Counted from the stretch's first letter, positions 56,901-62,386 are shown. The stretch: 64,000 bases of DNA from Yponomeuta sedellus (GCA_934045075.1 OW203751.1:3297822-3361821), one strand, 5' to 3'. Notes: generated from the sequence alone by a model not told the origin. Program-made: numbers and translations.

Positions 56901-59900
56901 CTTGCGGGCTGGGCAGACACCAAATAAAACCACGGGAATTCGAGGATACATCCACCGTTGGCGGAGTTTAATTCGGACCAAAGAATGAACCCGAGTACCC
57001 CACAATTTGTTGCCAACAAAGCAAATCGCGAAATACCTTACACATATAAATATTGACATTAATATTTATACAATACTAACGTCACTCTATTGTGTTTCCT
57101 TCCCGGAACCTCTCTCTCCACTTTTGCATAACATTTACATACTGGCACATACATTGCTTCTGGCCCCACACTAGGATACCCTGTGTCGTGGCAACCAGAA
57201 ACAACGACATCACAAACATGTAAACATCCAAGACCTGGGGGTTTTTTTTTTGTTCCCAGCCGGGATTTGAACCCGGCATCTTCGTAATGAGATGATTTAT
57301 ACAGTGTCCAGTGGCATCTTCACTCACACTAGATGGGTGAAGGGACCACTCAGATGCTGTAGTGCCTGGGACATGGTTTTTAGATGGTGTAGGCTTGCCC
57401 AGCACCCATACCATCCTGACAGCTTAGTCACCCTAGCCCACTGGAAAGACTGGCCAATGCGTGCGGAGCCAACCAATCCGCGGGTTTCCTCACGATGTTT
57501 TCCTTCACAGTTAGCGTGTAGTGACTACAAAGTTTAAGTCTCCACTAAGACTGTGTGGTATTAAAGTTCAAATTGACTTTTAGTATTATTACGAATATTT
57601 TGTGTAGTTTTAGGCTTTTTAGGCAAGTTTTTAAAATTTTCAGTTCGTACTTCAAAGAATTCATTTTTGTATTATAGAAGAAGATTACACAGAAATTGTG
57701 ACCTATTTTAACGTTACCAATTAAACTAGCTGTCCCTTTCAAAATCTAGATCAATTTGGAGAAAAAATAGACAAAATACTCCAAACTTAGCACGGGTTAG
57801 TGCATTAAAAATAAAAATAGTACTTGCTTATAATCATGTGGGTACAGTGATATCATTCCGATGTAAAAACCTAACTGCAAAGTAGGTAGTCGGGGCTGTT
57901 AGTGATGCAATTTACTTAAGCCAGATGTCGCTGCCTGTACGTAATACAGAGAATAGTGTAAAGAGGTTCGAAATTTCACTGATGCCGGTGAGTCGCCCAT
58001 TAGCTCAGTTGGAAATAGCACTGGCACGGATAGCCAGAGGTCGCGGGTTCGAATCCCGGCATGGGTGGAATTTTTTGGGTCTAAATAGGTTTTTAAAATT
58101 ACCCCCTTATTTATAATGGTCCGCTGACTTAAAACAGCTGCTAAAGAGTGTTCTTTTTCATTCTGACAGAGCTAGAATTAGTAATGCTTTGAGTTAGCAG
58201 ACTATTATAAATAAGGGGGTTAATCTTTTCAAAGTCCTTAATTAACAGAGTTTACATCATTCATATGACAGTTAAGGCGCTACGTGGTCCTTTGTAACGC
58301 CACAAATGGCAAAATATCATTTCCTTTTTTAAGCGTCTTTGGAAAAAGTGAGCACAGACATCAACCCTTGTATGTCCCCACTGCTGGGGCACGAGTCTCT
58401 TCCTACATCGCAGGAATGTTAGGCCATACTCCACCACGGGGGCTAAGTCCGGGTTTGTGAAGGATTGTAATACAGTGGCGAGGCTTACTGTCAGAAGTTA
58501 TCAAGCCGCCCATAAGGCCTCTGACATGGCTTAACGACTGCCAATACATGACAGCCGGCACCAACGGCTTTACGTTCATTGCGAAGCACGGAAGCGCTCG
58601 GAAACAATGCAAAAATGTGAGCGTAATAAAACTTAATAAATGTAATAGCTCTTTTTAGAACTTACTGGCAAAAAAGTCCATGAATCTAGGACTTTAAAGT
58701 TTAAAGTCCTAGATTCATGGACTTTTTTGACTTTTTTGGACATTAAACTTTAAAGTCCTAGATTCATGGACTTTTTGCCAGTGTTGCCAAAAACGGCCGT
58801 TTCTAGCTCAAACCGATTAAAATCCTAGGTTTTAGACTAAACACTTCTAGAACAAGTGAAAATCAACAACCTAAAATAGCCTATTTAGAGACTAAAAATT
58901 CCACCCATGCCAGGATTCGCACCCGCGACCTCTGGCTATCCGTGCCAGCGCTTTTTCCAACTGAGCTAATGGGCGACTCACCGGCATCAGTGAAATTTCG
59001 AACCTCTTTACACTATTCTCTGTATTACGTACAGGCAGCGACATCTGGCTTAAGTAAATTGCATCACTTACAGCCCCGATTACCTACTTTGCAGTTAGGT
59101 TTTTACATCGGAATGATATCACTGTACCCAAATGATTATACTATTTATATTTTTAATGCACTAACCCGTGCTAAGGACAATTTTAAAAACCTATTTAGAT
59201 TTAAAAACCTATTTAGAGGCTAAAAATTTCACCCATGCCGGGATTTTTAGCCTCTAAATAGGTTTTTAAATTTGTTCCTTAGCACGGGTTAGTTCATTAA
59301 AAATAAAAATAGTGTAACCTATTTAGAGTCTAAAATTGTCCTTAGCACGGGTTAGTGCATTAAAAATAAAAATAGTGTAACCTATTTAGAGTCTAAAATT
59401 GTCCTTAGCACGGGTTAGTGCATTAAAAATAAAAATAGTGTAACCTATTTAGAGTCTAAAATTGTCCTTAGCACGGGTTAGTGCATTAAAAATAAAAATA
59501 GTGTAACCTATTTAGAGTCTAAAATTGTCCTTAGCACGGGTTAGTGCATTAAAAATAAAAATAGTGTAACCTATTTAGAGTCTAAAATTGTCCTTAGCAC
59601 GGGTTAGTGCATTAAAAATATAAATAGTATAACCTAAAATAGCTTTTCACACATAAATAAATGTCACTTATGTCACACGAGATAAATGATTGCATTTTGA
59701 TTTGAACAAAGGCCAATTTGAACATAAGCCAATAAAATTTCTCTAAAGCTATCTTGGTAGAGTCTAGACTGGCTATGAAGAAAAAAAACAATAGAAGTAT
59801 TTGACGGCCTCTCTGGCGCAGCGGAAGAGCATCTGTCCCGGGTTCGAACGCCGGCTGGGGAAAAAAACACCAGGTCTTGGATGTTTACATGTTTGTGACG

Positions 59901-62386
59901 TCGTTGTTTCTGGTACCCACGATACAGGGTATCCTAGTGTGGGGCCAGAAGCAATGTATGTGCCTGTATGTAAAGGTTATTGTTACTGTTATTTCTTCCT
60001 GCGAAGTTCATATCAAAAAATGTCCCTCCCTAGTCCTCTCGATTAATATTCACCAATGAAAAGCATTTACAAAGCGATGGTACGAGTAGCCGTAAAATGC
60101 CGCTCTCTCAATCGGGAGGTCGTAGGTTCCAATCTCAGCATGTACCAATGACTGTTGTCTAAGTCATGTAGATTTGTTAAGTTAGTAGCGGTGCCACACG
60201 CTGACTGTAAAGGAAAACATCGTGAGGAAACCTTAGTGTTTGAAGTGTTTATGGCGAGCACATGTGAAATCTGTGCGCGCACTACAAACTCCAACATTCC
60301 TGCATCGCGCAATCAAAGTGTTGACACTACATAAATACAACATCCGACTAACTATAGTTGGACCGGCCGTCCCCAGACATACGATCTGCCTGGCGGAAAA
60401 TTTCCCTTTATAGTGGAAGAGCACGATCACTAGACTTGGGCAAAGTGTGTCCTTAGAGGGAGTTGTTATATCTCATATCTTTGCTCACCGAGACACACTA
60501 TATCTCTATCATATTTCGCTACCACTTGTGTCCTAGCTCATACAACGTTCAATCAACTAAGTGCATGTGGAAACAAGAGACACAACTGGTAAGTCAGTCT
60601 AGTCTACCTATTCCCTACTTTATTCAGATCACACGTTTTTTTTTTAACTATCTCACATCGCTCGTTGATCACGACGAGAAATGCGGCCGAATGTAACCAA
60701 TGTCAGACGACGTTGATCTCGCTCTCGCGCATTGTGTGTGAGCTAGATAAATTAGCAGGAGATGACTACCGTACTGAGTTGAGAGTGTGTAGGGAGCCAG
60801 ATATAGTTGACATCTCTGGGATATGAATGGGACACACTTCACGGCGAGGGAGTTATGTGTCCACTCATATCTGGCTCTTGAGATACCCAAGGCTAACGAT
60901 CACCCGCTCTTCCCTACATGTTAATTAACATTCCTCAGCGCTCCCTACTAAGTGCACCGCTATGTGCGAAAATCTCGGGTCTAAGTACCAACTACATGAG
61001 CGTAAGAAATGCTGCAGAGAGAATCATTCTCTGGTTGGTTTATTTCGTGCGCTATTCAGGACGTGAACCTTGATGGGGCTATAAGAAAGGGCAGCGAGCT
61101 TTCCCCTCGCAGTTCCGAGCTTTGCAAGGCACGTTAAGCCGTTGGTGCCGTTAAGCTGTTAAGACGTGTGCGAAAACATGTGTCTGCTGTGTGGTGTCGG
61201 CATAGAGAATAGCACCAACCCAAATTCTTCCCGCGGGTGTCGTAAAAGGCGACTAAGGGACGCAAACCGGGGGGTGGGCAGCAGCGCCTTCTGCAATACA
61301 ATTCCACCAAACTGCGATCCCCAACCCGCATGCCCAGCGTGGGGATTATGGGCATTACCCCCCAATGATGGCACAACCTTGCGCTGTGGCGCTCATTAGG
61401 GGAGGGCTATGTCCAGCAGTGGACTAATATAGCCTGAAGAAGAAGATTGTGTCTGCTCTGCGTCTCGTTGTAGTGCCGGCACAGATTTCTGCGTGACTCG
61501 TGTACGTAGAAGCGTGTTTACTAACAGCTTTGTTGCAATGACAGAACATTTAATTTAATTGGTTCGCAGCTGGCCGACACCCAACACGCACAAATCGCGA
61601 TCAGCTCCGTTTAATATATAACAAAGTTGTTTTGTCCAACAGGCTTTGCGAAGTGATGGAGCTGAATCCAGTGCCGATCCTCATGTCCATGGTGCTGTAC
61701 AGCAATATAGGGGGCACTGCGACCCCGGTCGGGGATCCCCCTAACGTTATAATCGCTTCTAACAAGGCTGTGGTCGGGGCGGTAAGTCCTTCTATCAATC
61801 TTCTTCTTCTTCAGGCTATATTAGTCCACTGCTGGACATAGCCCTCCCCTAATGAACGCCATAGCGCCGTGTCTTTAGCTTGTCGCATCGAGCATCTGCC
61901 GGCAGTTTTTCGCAGATCGTAATCCCACCTGGTCGGAAGGCTTCCTACACCGCGTTTGCCGAGTCGCGGTCTCCACTAAAGGATACGTTTACTCCAACTC
62001 TATCAATCAATTTTTTTTATAATTTATTGCACTAATTTATTACATGAATAAACGTACAAGGGCGTGCGTAATGCAAGAAGCATTCTCTTCCGGAAAACCT
62101 TTGGTGTTGAAGAGACTGGCAGGAAAGCCTCCACCAATACGGACTTGGCCTCCGTGGTGGAGTATGGCCTATAACTTCCTCAGGGAAAAGACCCGTGCCC
62201 TTGGTGACGAACCCAGTCTAGGCTAATGAACCAAATCTTTCCTTTTCCAGGGCATCAACTTCACAAACTTCACGATGCACATGACACTGGGTATCCTGCT
62301 AGTTTGCTTCCAGACGTATTTCCAGCTGCGTTTTATATACAGGGACACGAATAAACTGCGGCTCAATGTACCGAGCGATATACAAG
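35694..62386 (+). CDS. Oca2: P protein (OCA2-type) transporter, 5' part of gene, ten exons joined
   Basis: Join 35694-35901, 41118-41298, 41954-41993, 42730-42865, 44405-44559, 46008-46268, 48030-48233, 55971-56086, 61643-61781, 62251-62386. Every intron is GT-AG and the phases (1,2,0,1,0,0,0,2,0,1) agree at each junction, giving 525 codons with no stop. Seen: about 150 hydrophilic residues, a membrane segment near residues 153-171, a luminal-type loop of about 135 residues with sequon NAT at 220, then segments near 309-326, 333-351, 367-387 and 401-432, LDNVTT at 419-424, GDPPN at 464-468, and another segment near 491-510. This order matches the P protein of the ArsB/NhaD permease superfamily, which in vertebrates sits in melanosome membranes and affects luminal pH and pigment. 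Vertebrate P protein has about 840 residues, so roughly the last 310 lie beyond the right edge. A role in insect pigment granules is inference. Another member of the same superfamily is the only serious alternative. Confidence 0.5.
35965..36590. mobile_element. Inverted pair of tRNA-derived SINEs, family A
   Basis: Minus copy 35965-36180 and plus copy about 36183-36590, joined at a shared CACTTACTTGAATCCCGGC region. Both keep boxes A and B. The pair starts about 65 bases into the first Oca2 intron. Confidence 0.5.
36770..36900 (+). mobile_element. tRNA-derived SINE family A, head only
   Basis: ACTGATGCCGTGAGTCGCCC, GCTCAATTGGTAGAGC, GGTTCGAATCCC, TTTTTAGCCTCTAAATAG. Confidence 0.5.
37040..37150. 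repeat. LINE 3'-end fragment
   Basis: GGCAGTCTTATCGCTAAAAG with CGATCTCTTCCAGACAACC, the commonest moth form of this tail. Confidence 0.5.
37853..37884. repeat. Perfect 31-bp inverted repeat
   Basis: CTCTACTAATACAGG, one base, CCTGTATTAGTAGAG. Hairpin or palindrome; it has no T-run. Confidence 0.5.
38126..38215 (-). mobile_element. 5S-type SINE fragment
   Basis: ATCATCAACAACCCTTTCTG with GGGGCACGGGTCCCTTAGG; the rest is lost. Confidence 0.5.
38370..38725 (-). mobile_element. 5S-rRNA-derived SINE, subfamily 2, full length
   Basis: CATCAACCCATTATGTGCCC with CCGAGGGGC, to CAATCACTCG and GCCACGAGCGCTT. The complement carries CGGTCAGGTGCAGGA-type promoter sequence. Confidence 0.5.
38903..39115 (+). 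mobile_element. 5S-rRNA-derived SINE, body only
   Basis: GCTGGCTGTCATGTAATGG to AGTGGGGGCACACAAAG; the 5S head is missing. Confidence 0.5.
39125..39353. mobile_element. MITE family 2, complete copy
   Basis: TACAGTCTGTTAGATTTTAG at the left, GAAGCTAACAGACTGTA at the right; the inverted ends run on through ATATAC-CTCGG. Interior as at 1913-2149. Confidence 0.5.
39377..39888. mobile_element. MITE with AAGGCCTGCGCAGAC ends, carrying a LINE tail
   Basis: AAAGGCCTGCGCAGACTTGG at the left and TCGTCTGCGCAGGCCTTAA at the right. A LINE 3'-tail fragment (39728-39832, GTCCAGCAGTGGACTAGTAT) is nested inside. The target duplication is unclear. Confidence 0.5.
40285..40640 (-). mobile_element. 5S-type SINE fragments
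   Basis: 40285-40462 (GAAGGATTGTAGGGCAGTAG to CGCGCCTGTTGTTGC) and 40575-40640 (CAACCCTTGTTTGTCCCCAC) are two pieces of the same orientation, separated by about 110 bases. Confidence 0.5.
40641..40697. repeat. Inverted repeat with 23-bp arms
   Basis: CACCTTTTCTTAAGTCATC and GATGACTTAAGAAAAGGTG separated by about ten bases. Confidence 0.5.
40797..41020 (+). mobile_element. 5S-rRNA-derived SINE, body only
   Basis: GTGAAGCCGTTGGTGCCGGC to GCAGGAAGAGACCCGTACCC, then a short inverted repeat of its own end. It lies about 100 bases before Oca2 exon 2. Confidence 0.5.
41118..41298 (+). CDS. Oca2: Oca2 exon 2, Asn-rich cytosolic tail
   Basis: Residues 70-129 plus two bases of the next codon. The acceptor follows a pyrimidine-rich stretch ending CCCACAG and the donor is AAAAG|GTAAGC. 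The encoded peptide is low-complexity, with asparagine runs (HLNNNINN and SAHNNNN), and carries no membrane segment. It lies just downstream of a 5S-derived SINE copy and an AAAT-rich stretch. The exon is accepted because phase 1 to phase 2 is maintained and because codon choice is GC-rich (CTC, AAC, GTC), like the confident exons and unlike the flanking intron. Confidence 0.5.
41299..41953. other. Gap: Oca2 intron 2
   Basis: AT-rich intron sequence, no repeat boundary seen. Confidence 0.5.
41954..41993 (+). CDS. Oca2: Oca2 exon 3, 40-bp micro-exon
   Basis: Only 40 bases: it completes S130 and encodes residues 131-143 (LDQDEKTHGKPSK). The acceptor is TTTGTTACAG and the donor AAG|GTAGGA. It enters in phase 2 and leaves in phase 0. 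Small and easily missed, but it is needed to bring exon 2 (phase 2) into phase with exon 4 (phase 0). The donor is only about 70 bases before the start of the G-rich (GGGAC)n array in the next intron. The entering phase also equals the leaving phase of the distal exon at 7739-7866, so this could be the common exon of two alternative 5' ends. Confidence 0.5.
42062..42609. repeat. (GGGAC)n pentanucleotide array in Oca2 intron 3
   Basis: Starts with (GGGGC) variants, then about 100 units of GGGAC, with a single short unit (GGAC) near 42401 and a GGGAGACGGGAT interruption near 42119. One strand is pure G-run sequence and could form G-quadruplexes. Long frames here (GTGRD, PVPSR repeats) are artefacts. 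Confidence 0.5.
42730..42865 (+). CDS. Oca2: Oca2 exon 4, first transmembrane segment
   Basis: Residues 144-188 plus one base. The acceptor is TTTATGTCATAG and the donor AAAG|GTAAAT. The peptide begins with a basic stretch (MARARHFTK), followed by a strongly hydrophobic run from about residue 153 to 171, then a hydrophilic part. This matches the single N-terminal membrane segment of P protein, placed before its large luminal loop. The exon begins with an in-frame ATG, so a transcript starting close by could in principle begin translation here. Confidence 0.5.
43120..43550. mobile_element. 5S-type SINE pieces followed by a family A SINE
   Basis: 43120-43280 holds two broken pieces of the 5S-type SINE (GGTCTCTTTCTGCATCGCAG). 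43280-43550 is SINE A: a minus-oriented body piece, then a plus-oriented head GCTCAGTGGGAAAGAGCGCTG and the TTTTTAGCCTC end. Confidence 0.5.
43637..43796. repeat. Possible short MITE
   Basis: ATAGTGTGCCC near the left and GGCCACACTAT at the right, with a second inverted pair inside (CGCGGCGAGACGGG and CCCATCTCGCCGCG). Confidence 0.5.
43808..44325 (+). repeat. Widespread lepidopteran repeat (GGGTTCCGTACC...CACTTGGCCGG)
   Basis: AGGGTTCCGTACCTCAAAAG, a (GTCC)n run, TCAAGACCCTTTTTCTCAGG and the end GACTCGCACTTGGCCGG. I know this pattern from many moth introns; its class is not settled. A fragment of the opposite end is at 48838-48885. Confidence 0.5.
44405..44559 (+). CDS. Oca2: Oca2 exon 5, luminal loop with N-glycosylation sequon
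   Basis: Completes E189 and encodes residues 190-240. The acceptor is CCGCATTTGTAG and the donor CTG|GTAAGC. It contains LLTLSGPF, similar in place to the short conserved stretch after the first membrane segment in vertebrate P proteins, and the sequon NAT at residue 220. The sequence is hydrophilic and has no membrane segment, fitting a luminal loop. Confidence 0.5.
44560..45201. other. Gap: Oca2 intron 5, nothing recognised
   Basis: No repeat boundary or exon is supported before the SINE at 45202. Confidence 0.5.
45202..45490. repeat. 5S-type SINE (truncated), (TCAA)n and a 29-bp-arm palindrome
   Basis: 45202-45378 SINE in minus orientation; 45381-45405 (TCAA)n; about 45428-45489 AGAAACTGCGACTTAATAAA and continuing, then its exact complement, with a 4-base loop. 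Confidence 0.5.
45653..45912. repeat. Tandem duplication, period 139
   Basis: CCAGACATCAT, CTAAATAATCCTTTATATTA and GAACCGCGTTTCAGGCAAGC appear twice, 139 bases apart. Confidence 0.5.
46008..46268 (+). CDS. Oca2: Oca2 exon 6, luminal domain and second transmembrane segment
   Basis: Residues 241-327, phase 0 at both ends, acceptor CTTTCTTTCAG and donor GAG|GTGAGT. The first 68 residues form a beta-rich-looking hydrophilic region. The last part (residues 309-326) is hydrophobic and ends GLYALIIFE. That ending is a conserved stretch in P proteins (family knowledge) and one of the strongest identifiers of this gene. Confidence 0.5.
46284..46641 (+). mobile_element. 5S-rRNA-derived SINE, full length
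   Basis: GCGCTCGTGGCCTAGGCGAA, GGTTAAGCAACACAGGCGCG, ACGGGATGGGTGAGCG and the end GTGGGGACATATAAGGG. Starts about 15 bases after the donor of Oca2 exon 6. Confidence 0.5.
46655..47450 (+). mobile_element. tRNA-derived SINE family B copies, one split by MITE family 1
   Basis: A complete uninterrupted stretch (GCACGCATTGACTAGTCTTT at about 46827) and a second copy where ATTGAC is followed by the MITE and then GTCTTTCTAGACC. Confidence 0.5.
47047..47307. mobile_element. MITE family 1, copy c
   Basis: TA-CAGTCTATTTATTCTTACT to AGAATAAATAGACTG-TA inserted in SINE B. The uninterrupted neighbour gives the empty site (one TA), proving a TA duplication. Confidence 0.5.
47588..47800 (-). mobile_element. 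tRNA-derived SINE, family A
   Basis: AATGCACTAACCCGTACTAA, a small foldback TTTTTAGCCTCTAAATAGG, then GCCGGGATTCGAACCCGCC and GAACTGAGCTAATGGGCG. Confidence 0.5.
48030..48233 (+). CDS. Oca2: Oca2 exon 7, two transmembrane segments
   Basis: Residues 328-395, phase 0 at both ends, acceptor CCCCCCAACAG and donor CAG|GTTAGT. It contains a hydrophobic segment (about 333-351), the stretch ARPSLQELVSWLDVETL, then a second segment ending AIMAETGMFD. The order RPSL, then W-D-ETL-LLF, then ETG-FD is conserved in P proteins and related ArsB/NhaD permeases. A 5S-derived SINE begins about 40 bases after the donor. Confidence 0.5.
48274..48620 (+). mobile_element. 5S-rRNA-derived SINE, full length
   Basis: CGCTGGCCCAGTGGAACCGA, GTTAAGCAACAACAGGCGTG, GCTGGATGGGTGACCGTCCC and the end AGTGGGGACGCGCAAGGG. 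It follows Oca2 exon 7 by about 40 bases. Confidence 0.5.
49265..49555 (+). mobile_element. tRNA-derived SINE, family B body
   Basis: GTTATGTACCTACATTTGCG, ACATCGTGAGGAAACACGCG, TTTCCTGTGGTCTAGGCC, CACCCATCTAGTGTGAGTGA. Confidence 0.5.
49577..49945 (+). mobile_element. 5S-rRNA-derived SINE, with small rearrangement
   Basis: GGCTCGTGGCCTAGTCGAAC, GTTAAGCAACAACCAAG, a short insert, then CAGGATGGATGACCGTCCCG and the end GTGAGGACATACAAGGG. Confidence 0.5.
50287..50585. repeat. (GTAT)n then (GTAG)n microsatellite
   Basis: About 64 units of GTAT followed by about nine of GTAG. Open frames across it are artefacts. Confidence 0.5.
50586..51325. other. Gap: Oca2 intron 7, mostly unrecognised
   Basis: A short moth repeat near 51110-51140 (AACTTTCGCGTTTATAATAT); otherwise no feature. 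Confidence 0.5.
51326..51690 (-). mobile_element. 5S-rRNA-derived SINE, full length
   Basis: ATCAACCCTTATATGTCCCC to TCGGTTCGCCTAGGCCACGA. Nearly the mirror of the copy at 46284-46641, including the shared CCTTACCGCGCCTGTGTTGC variant, so the two are close relatives. Confidence 0.5.
51796..52095 (-). mobile_element. 5S-rRNA-derived SINE, subfamily 2
   Basis: CATCAACCTATTATGTCCCC with CCGAGGGGAACG, to CTTAACCTTCGTGGTCGTTT and GGCTACGAGCGATTC, the complement of the head seen at 29960. Confidence 0.5.
52277..53132. mobile_element. LINE 3' end with 5' inversion, split by an hAT-like MITE
   Basis: On the minus strand 52453-52277 reads MLGISLKGRIRNECI and, after a stop, VIDIAQRISELKWQWPGHIS and RRTDNRWSKRV, a non-LTR reverse transcriptase C-terminal part. 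On the plus strand from about 52453 the reading is RWSKRVLE, then (after the MITE) WRPRLGTRSVGRSPTRWDDD, RQAEDRALWRSLGEDYVQQW and a (GAA)n tail. The two halves point away from one another and share the RWSKRV end, as after a 5' inversion by twin priming. Confidence 0.5.
52477..52945. mobile_element. hAT-like MITE, copy 1, 8-bp target duplication
   Basis: Ends TAGCCTTGGG and (complement) TAGACTTGGG; flanked by GTTCTTGA at 52469-52476 and 52946-52953. Length 469. It splits the LINE 3' part; the uninterrupted LINE copy at 61801-61998 shows the empty region. Confidence 0.5.
53133..53977. other. Gap: Oca2 intron 7, nothing certain
   Basis: A SINE B fragment near 53320-53400 (GGAAAACATCGCGAGGAAAC); otherwise unrecognised. 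Confidence 0.5.
53978..54325 (-). mobile_element. 5S-rRNA-derived SINE, near full length
   Basis: TCAACCCTTGTATGTCCCCA to CAATCACTCGATTCGCC. Confidence 0.5.
54378..54652. repeat. Long foldback, arms about 120 bp
   Basis: CACACGCCTGCATCCCATTG to TCGTTGCATGCACGC, about 30 bases of loop, then the near-exact complement back to GGATACAGGCGTGAGG. Arm identity is very high, with one small insertion (a repeated GTCTCTG). Confidence 0.5.
54690..54900 (-). mobile_element. tRNA-derived SINE, family D
   Basis: The complement starts GACGGCCTCGGTGGCGCAGC (box A region) with GGTTTCGATCCCCGG (box B), and ends near AATGGACATTACTTAG. Confidence 0.5.
55089..55863. mobile_element. Foldback MITE, 775 bp, arms about 340 bp
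   Basis: ACAGGGCGTCCCAAAGTTAT at the left; AACTTTGGGACGGCCTGTA at the right. The arms pair along almost their whole length (GGCATCAT, GACAAGGCAAGTAATTTTTA, AAACATACATGAAACTGCCG) around a centre of about 90 bases. It lies about 110 bases before Oca2 exon 8. Confidence 0.5.
55971..56086 (+). CDS. Oca2: Oca2 exon 8 with LDNVTT signature
   Basis: Residues 396-433 plus two bases, acceptor CGTCTTTTTCAG, donor CAG|GTCTGT (weaker than the others). It encodes a hydrophobic stretch ending STFLDNVTTVLLMTPVTI. LDNVTT lies in the re-entrant, substrate-binding part of ArsB/NhaD permeases, where the Asp-Asn pair is conserved. It is separated from exon 7 by a 7.7-kb intron full of repeats. A tRNA-derived SINE starts about 70 bases after the donor. 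Confidence 0.5.
56155..56362 (+). mobile_element. tRNA-derived SINE, family A
   Basis: AATACAGAGAATATTGTAAAG, head GCTCAATTGGTAGAGCGCTG, box B GGTTCGAATCCC, end GCATTAAAAATAAAAATAG. Confidence 0.5.
56503..56700 (+). pseudogene. THAP-domain relic with in-frame stop
   Basis: ATG 56503 reads MTRCAAVDCTNTGIHLFPKE, then a stop, then RKLWEKALHKKNW and, shifted, SRLFSFQPEDNA. C-x4-C and the LFPKEP are the start of a THAP zinc finger and the Trp follows at the normal distance. The stop and loss of the second metal pair show it is dead. It lies in an Oca2 intron and differs from the other two THAP remnants. Confidence 0.5.
57110..57540 (-). mobile_element. tRNA-derived SINEs, families C and B, head to tail
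   Basis: Family C at 57110-57290 (CATACATTGCTTCTGGCCCC, box-B complement GGGATTTGAACCC) adjoins family B body at 57280-57540 (CACTCACACTAGATGGGTGA, TCACGATGTTTTCCTTCAC). Confidence 0.5.
57786..58098 (+). mobile_element. tRNA-derived SINE, family A, near full length
   Basis: TTAGCACGGGTTAGTGCATT, AGCCAGATGTCGCTGCC, head GCTCAGTTGGAAATAGCACT, box B GGTTCGAATCCC. Confidence 0.5.
58096..58223. mobile_element. Short MITE, TIR ACCCCCTTATTTATAAT
   Basis: TACCCCCTTATTTATAATGG at the left and ATTATAAATAAGGGGGTTA at the right; the arms also share the GTCAGC/GCAGAC region. Length about 128. Confidence 0.5.
58358..58612 (-). mobile_element. 5S-rRNA-derived SINE, truncated
   Basis: ATCAACCCTTGTATGTCCCC to GAAGCACGGAAGCGCTCGG. 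Confidence 0.5.
58664..58790. repeat. Nested palindromic element
   Basis: ACTGGCAAAAAAGTCCATGA at the left end and TCATGGACTTTTTGCCAGT at the right; between them a second copy of the right arm (TCCTAGATTCATGGACTTTT) sits after the first inversion. Confidence 0.5.
58870..59200 (-). mobile_element. tRNA-derived SINE, family A
   Basis: CTATTTAGAGACTAAAAATT, GCCAGGATTCGCACCCGCG, GTACAGGCAGCGACATCTGG, end ATGCACTAACCCGTGCTAAG. Confidence 0.5.
59255..59636 (+). repeat. 63-bp tandem array made from a SINE tail, six copies
   Basis: CTTAGCACGGGTTAG recurs at 59278, 59341, 59404, 59467, 59530 and 59593. The unit is SINE A tail (TTAGTGCATTAAAAATAAAA) plus TGTAACCTATTTAGAGTC. The copies are nearly identical. 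Confidence 0.5.
59800..60240 (+). mobile_element. tRNA-derived SINEs, families C and B
   Basis: 59800-59975: CTCTCTGGCGCAGCGGAAGA head, GGGTTCGAACGCC, AGGTCTTGGATGTTTACATG. 60070-60240: ATCGGGAGGTCGTAGGTTCC and ATGTACCAATGACTG. Confidence 0.5.
60344..60430. repeat. Repeat interrupted by the hAT-like MITE
   Basis: CCGACTAACTATAGTTGGAC to GAGCACGATCAC; it continues at 60896-60912. See 9899-9995 for the empty site. Confidence 0.5.
60431..60895. mobile_element. hAT-like MITE, copy 2, 8-bp target duplication
   Basis: TAGACTTGGG at the left, CCCAAGGCTA at the right, flanked by ACGATCAC at 60423-60430 and 60896-60903. Length 465; about the same sequence as 52477-52945 but inverted. Confidence 0.5.
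61186..61447 (+). repeat. LINE 3'-tail composite repeat with (GAA)n end
   Basis: GTGGTGTCGGCATAGAGAAT to TATAGCCTGAAGAAGAAG; closest to 22516-22770. Confidence 0.5.
61643..61781 (+). CDS. Oca2: Oca2 exon 9 with GDPPN signature
   Basis: Completes R434 and encodes residues 435-480, acceptor TTGTCCAACAG and donor GCG|GTAAGT. It begins LCEVMELNP and contains NIGGTATPVGDPPNVIIASN. The NIGG-(A/T)-x-(A/P)-(I/V)-GDPPN stretch is the best-known signature of P protein and its permease superfamily. The C-to-T change in GGT (GGA in vertebrates) is mild. The 5.5-kb intron before it holds an hAT-like MITE and several SINEs. Confidence 0.5.
61801..61998 (-). mobile_element. LINE 3' end, uninterrupted
   Basis: The complement reads WRPRLGKRGVGSLPTRWDYD, LRKTAG and LWRSLGEGYVQQWTNIA before a (GAA)n tail. 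It starts about 20 bases after the donor of Oca2 exon 9. Used here as the reference for the split copy at 52277-53132. Confidence 0.5.
62112..62205 (+). mobile_element. 5S-type SINE fragment
   Basis: AAGCCTCCACCAATACGGAC to AAAGACCCGTGCCCTTGG; 45 bases before the acceptor of Oca2 exon 10. Confidence 0.5.
62251..62386 (+). CDS. Oca2: Oca2 exon 10, further transmembrane segment; gene continues past the window
   Basis: Residues 481-525 plus one base, acceptor CTTTCCTTTTCCAG and donor CAAG|GTAAGC. It encodes INFTNFTMHM, then a hydrophobic run (about 491-510) followed by RDTNKLRLNVPSDIQ, matching the start of the large cytosolic loop of P protein. No further exon was found between 62387 and 64000, so the remaining exons lie to the right. 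Confidence 0.5.

Noticed and set aside
56868..57059. 63-codon minus-strand frame near a THAP relic
   Set aside because: No motif and no continuation of the THAP element.
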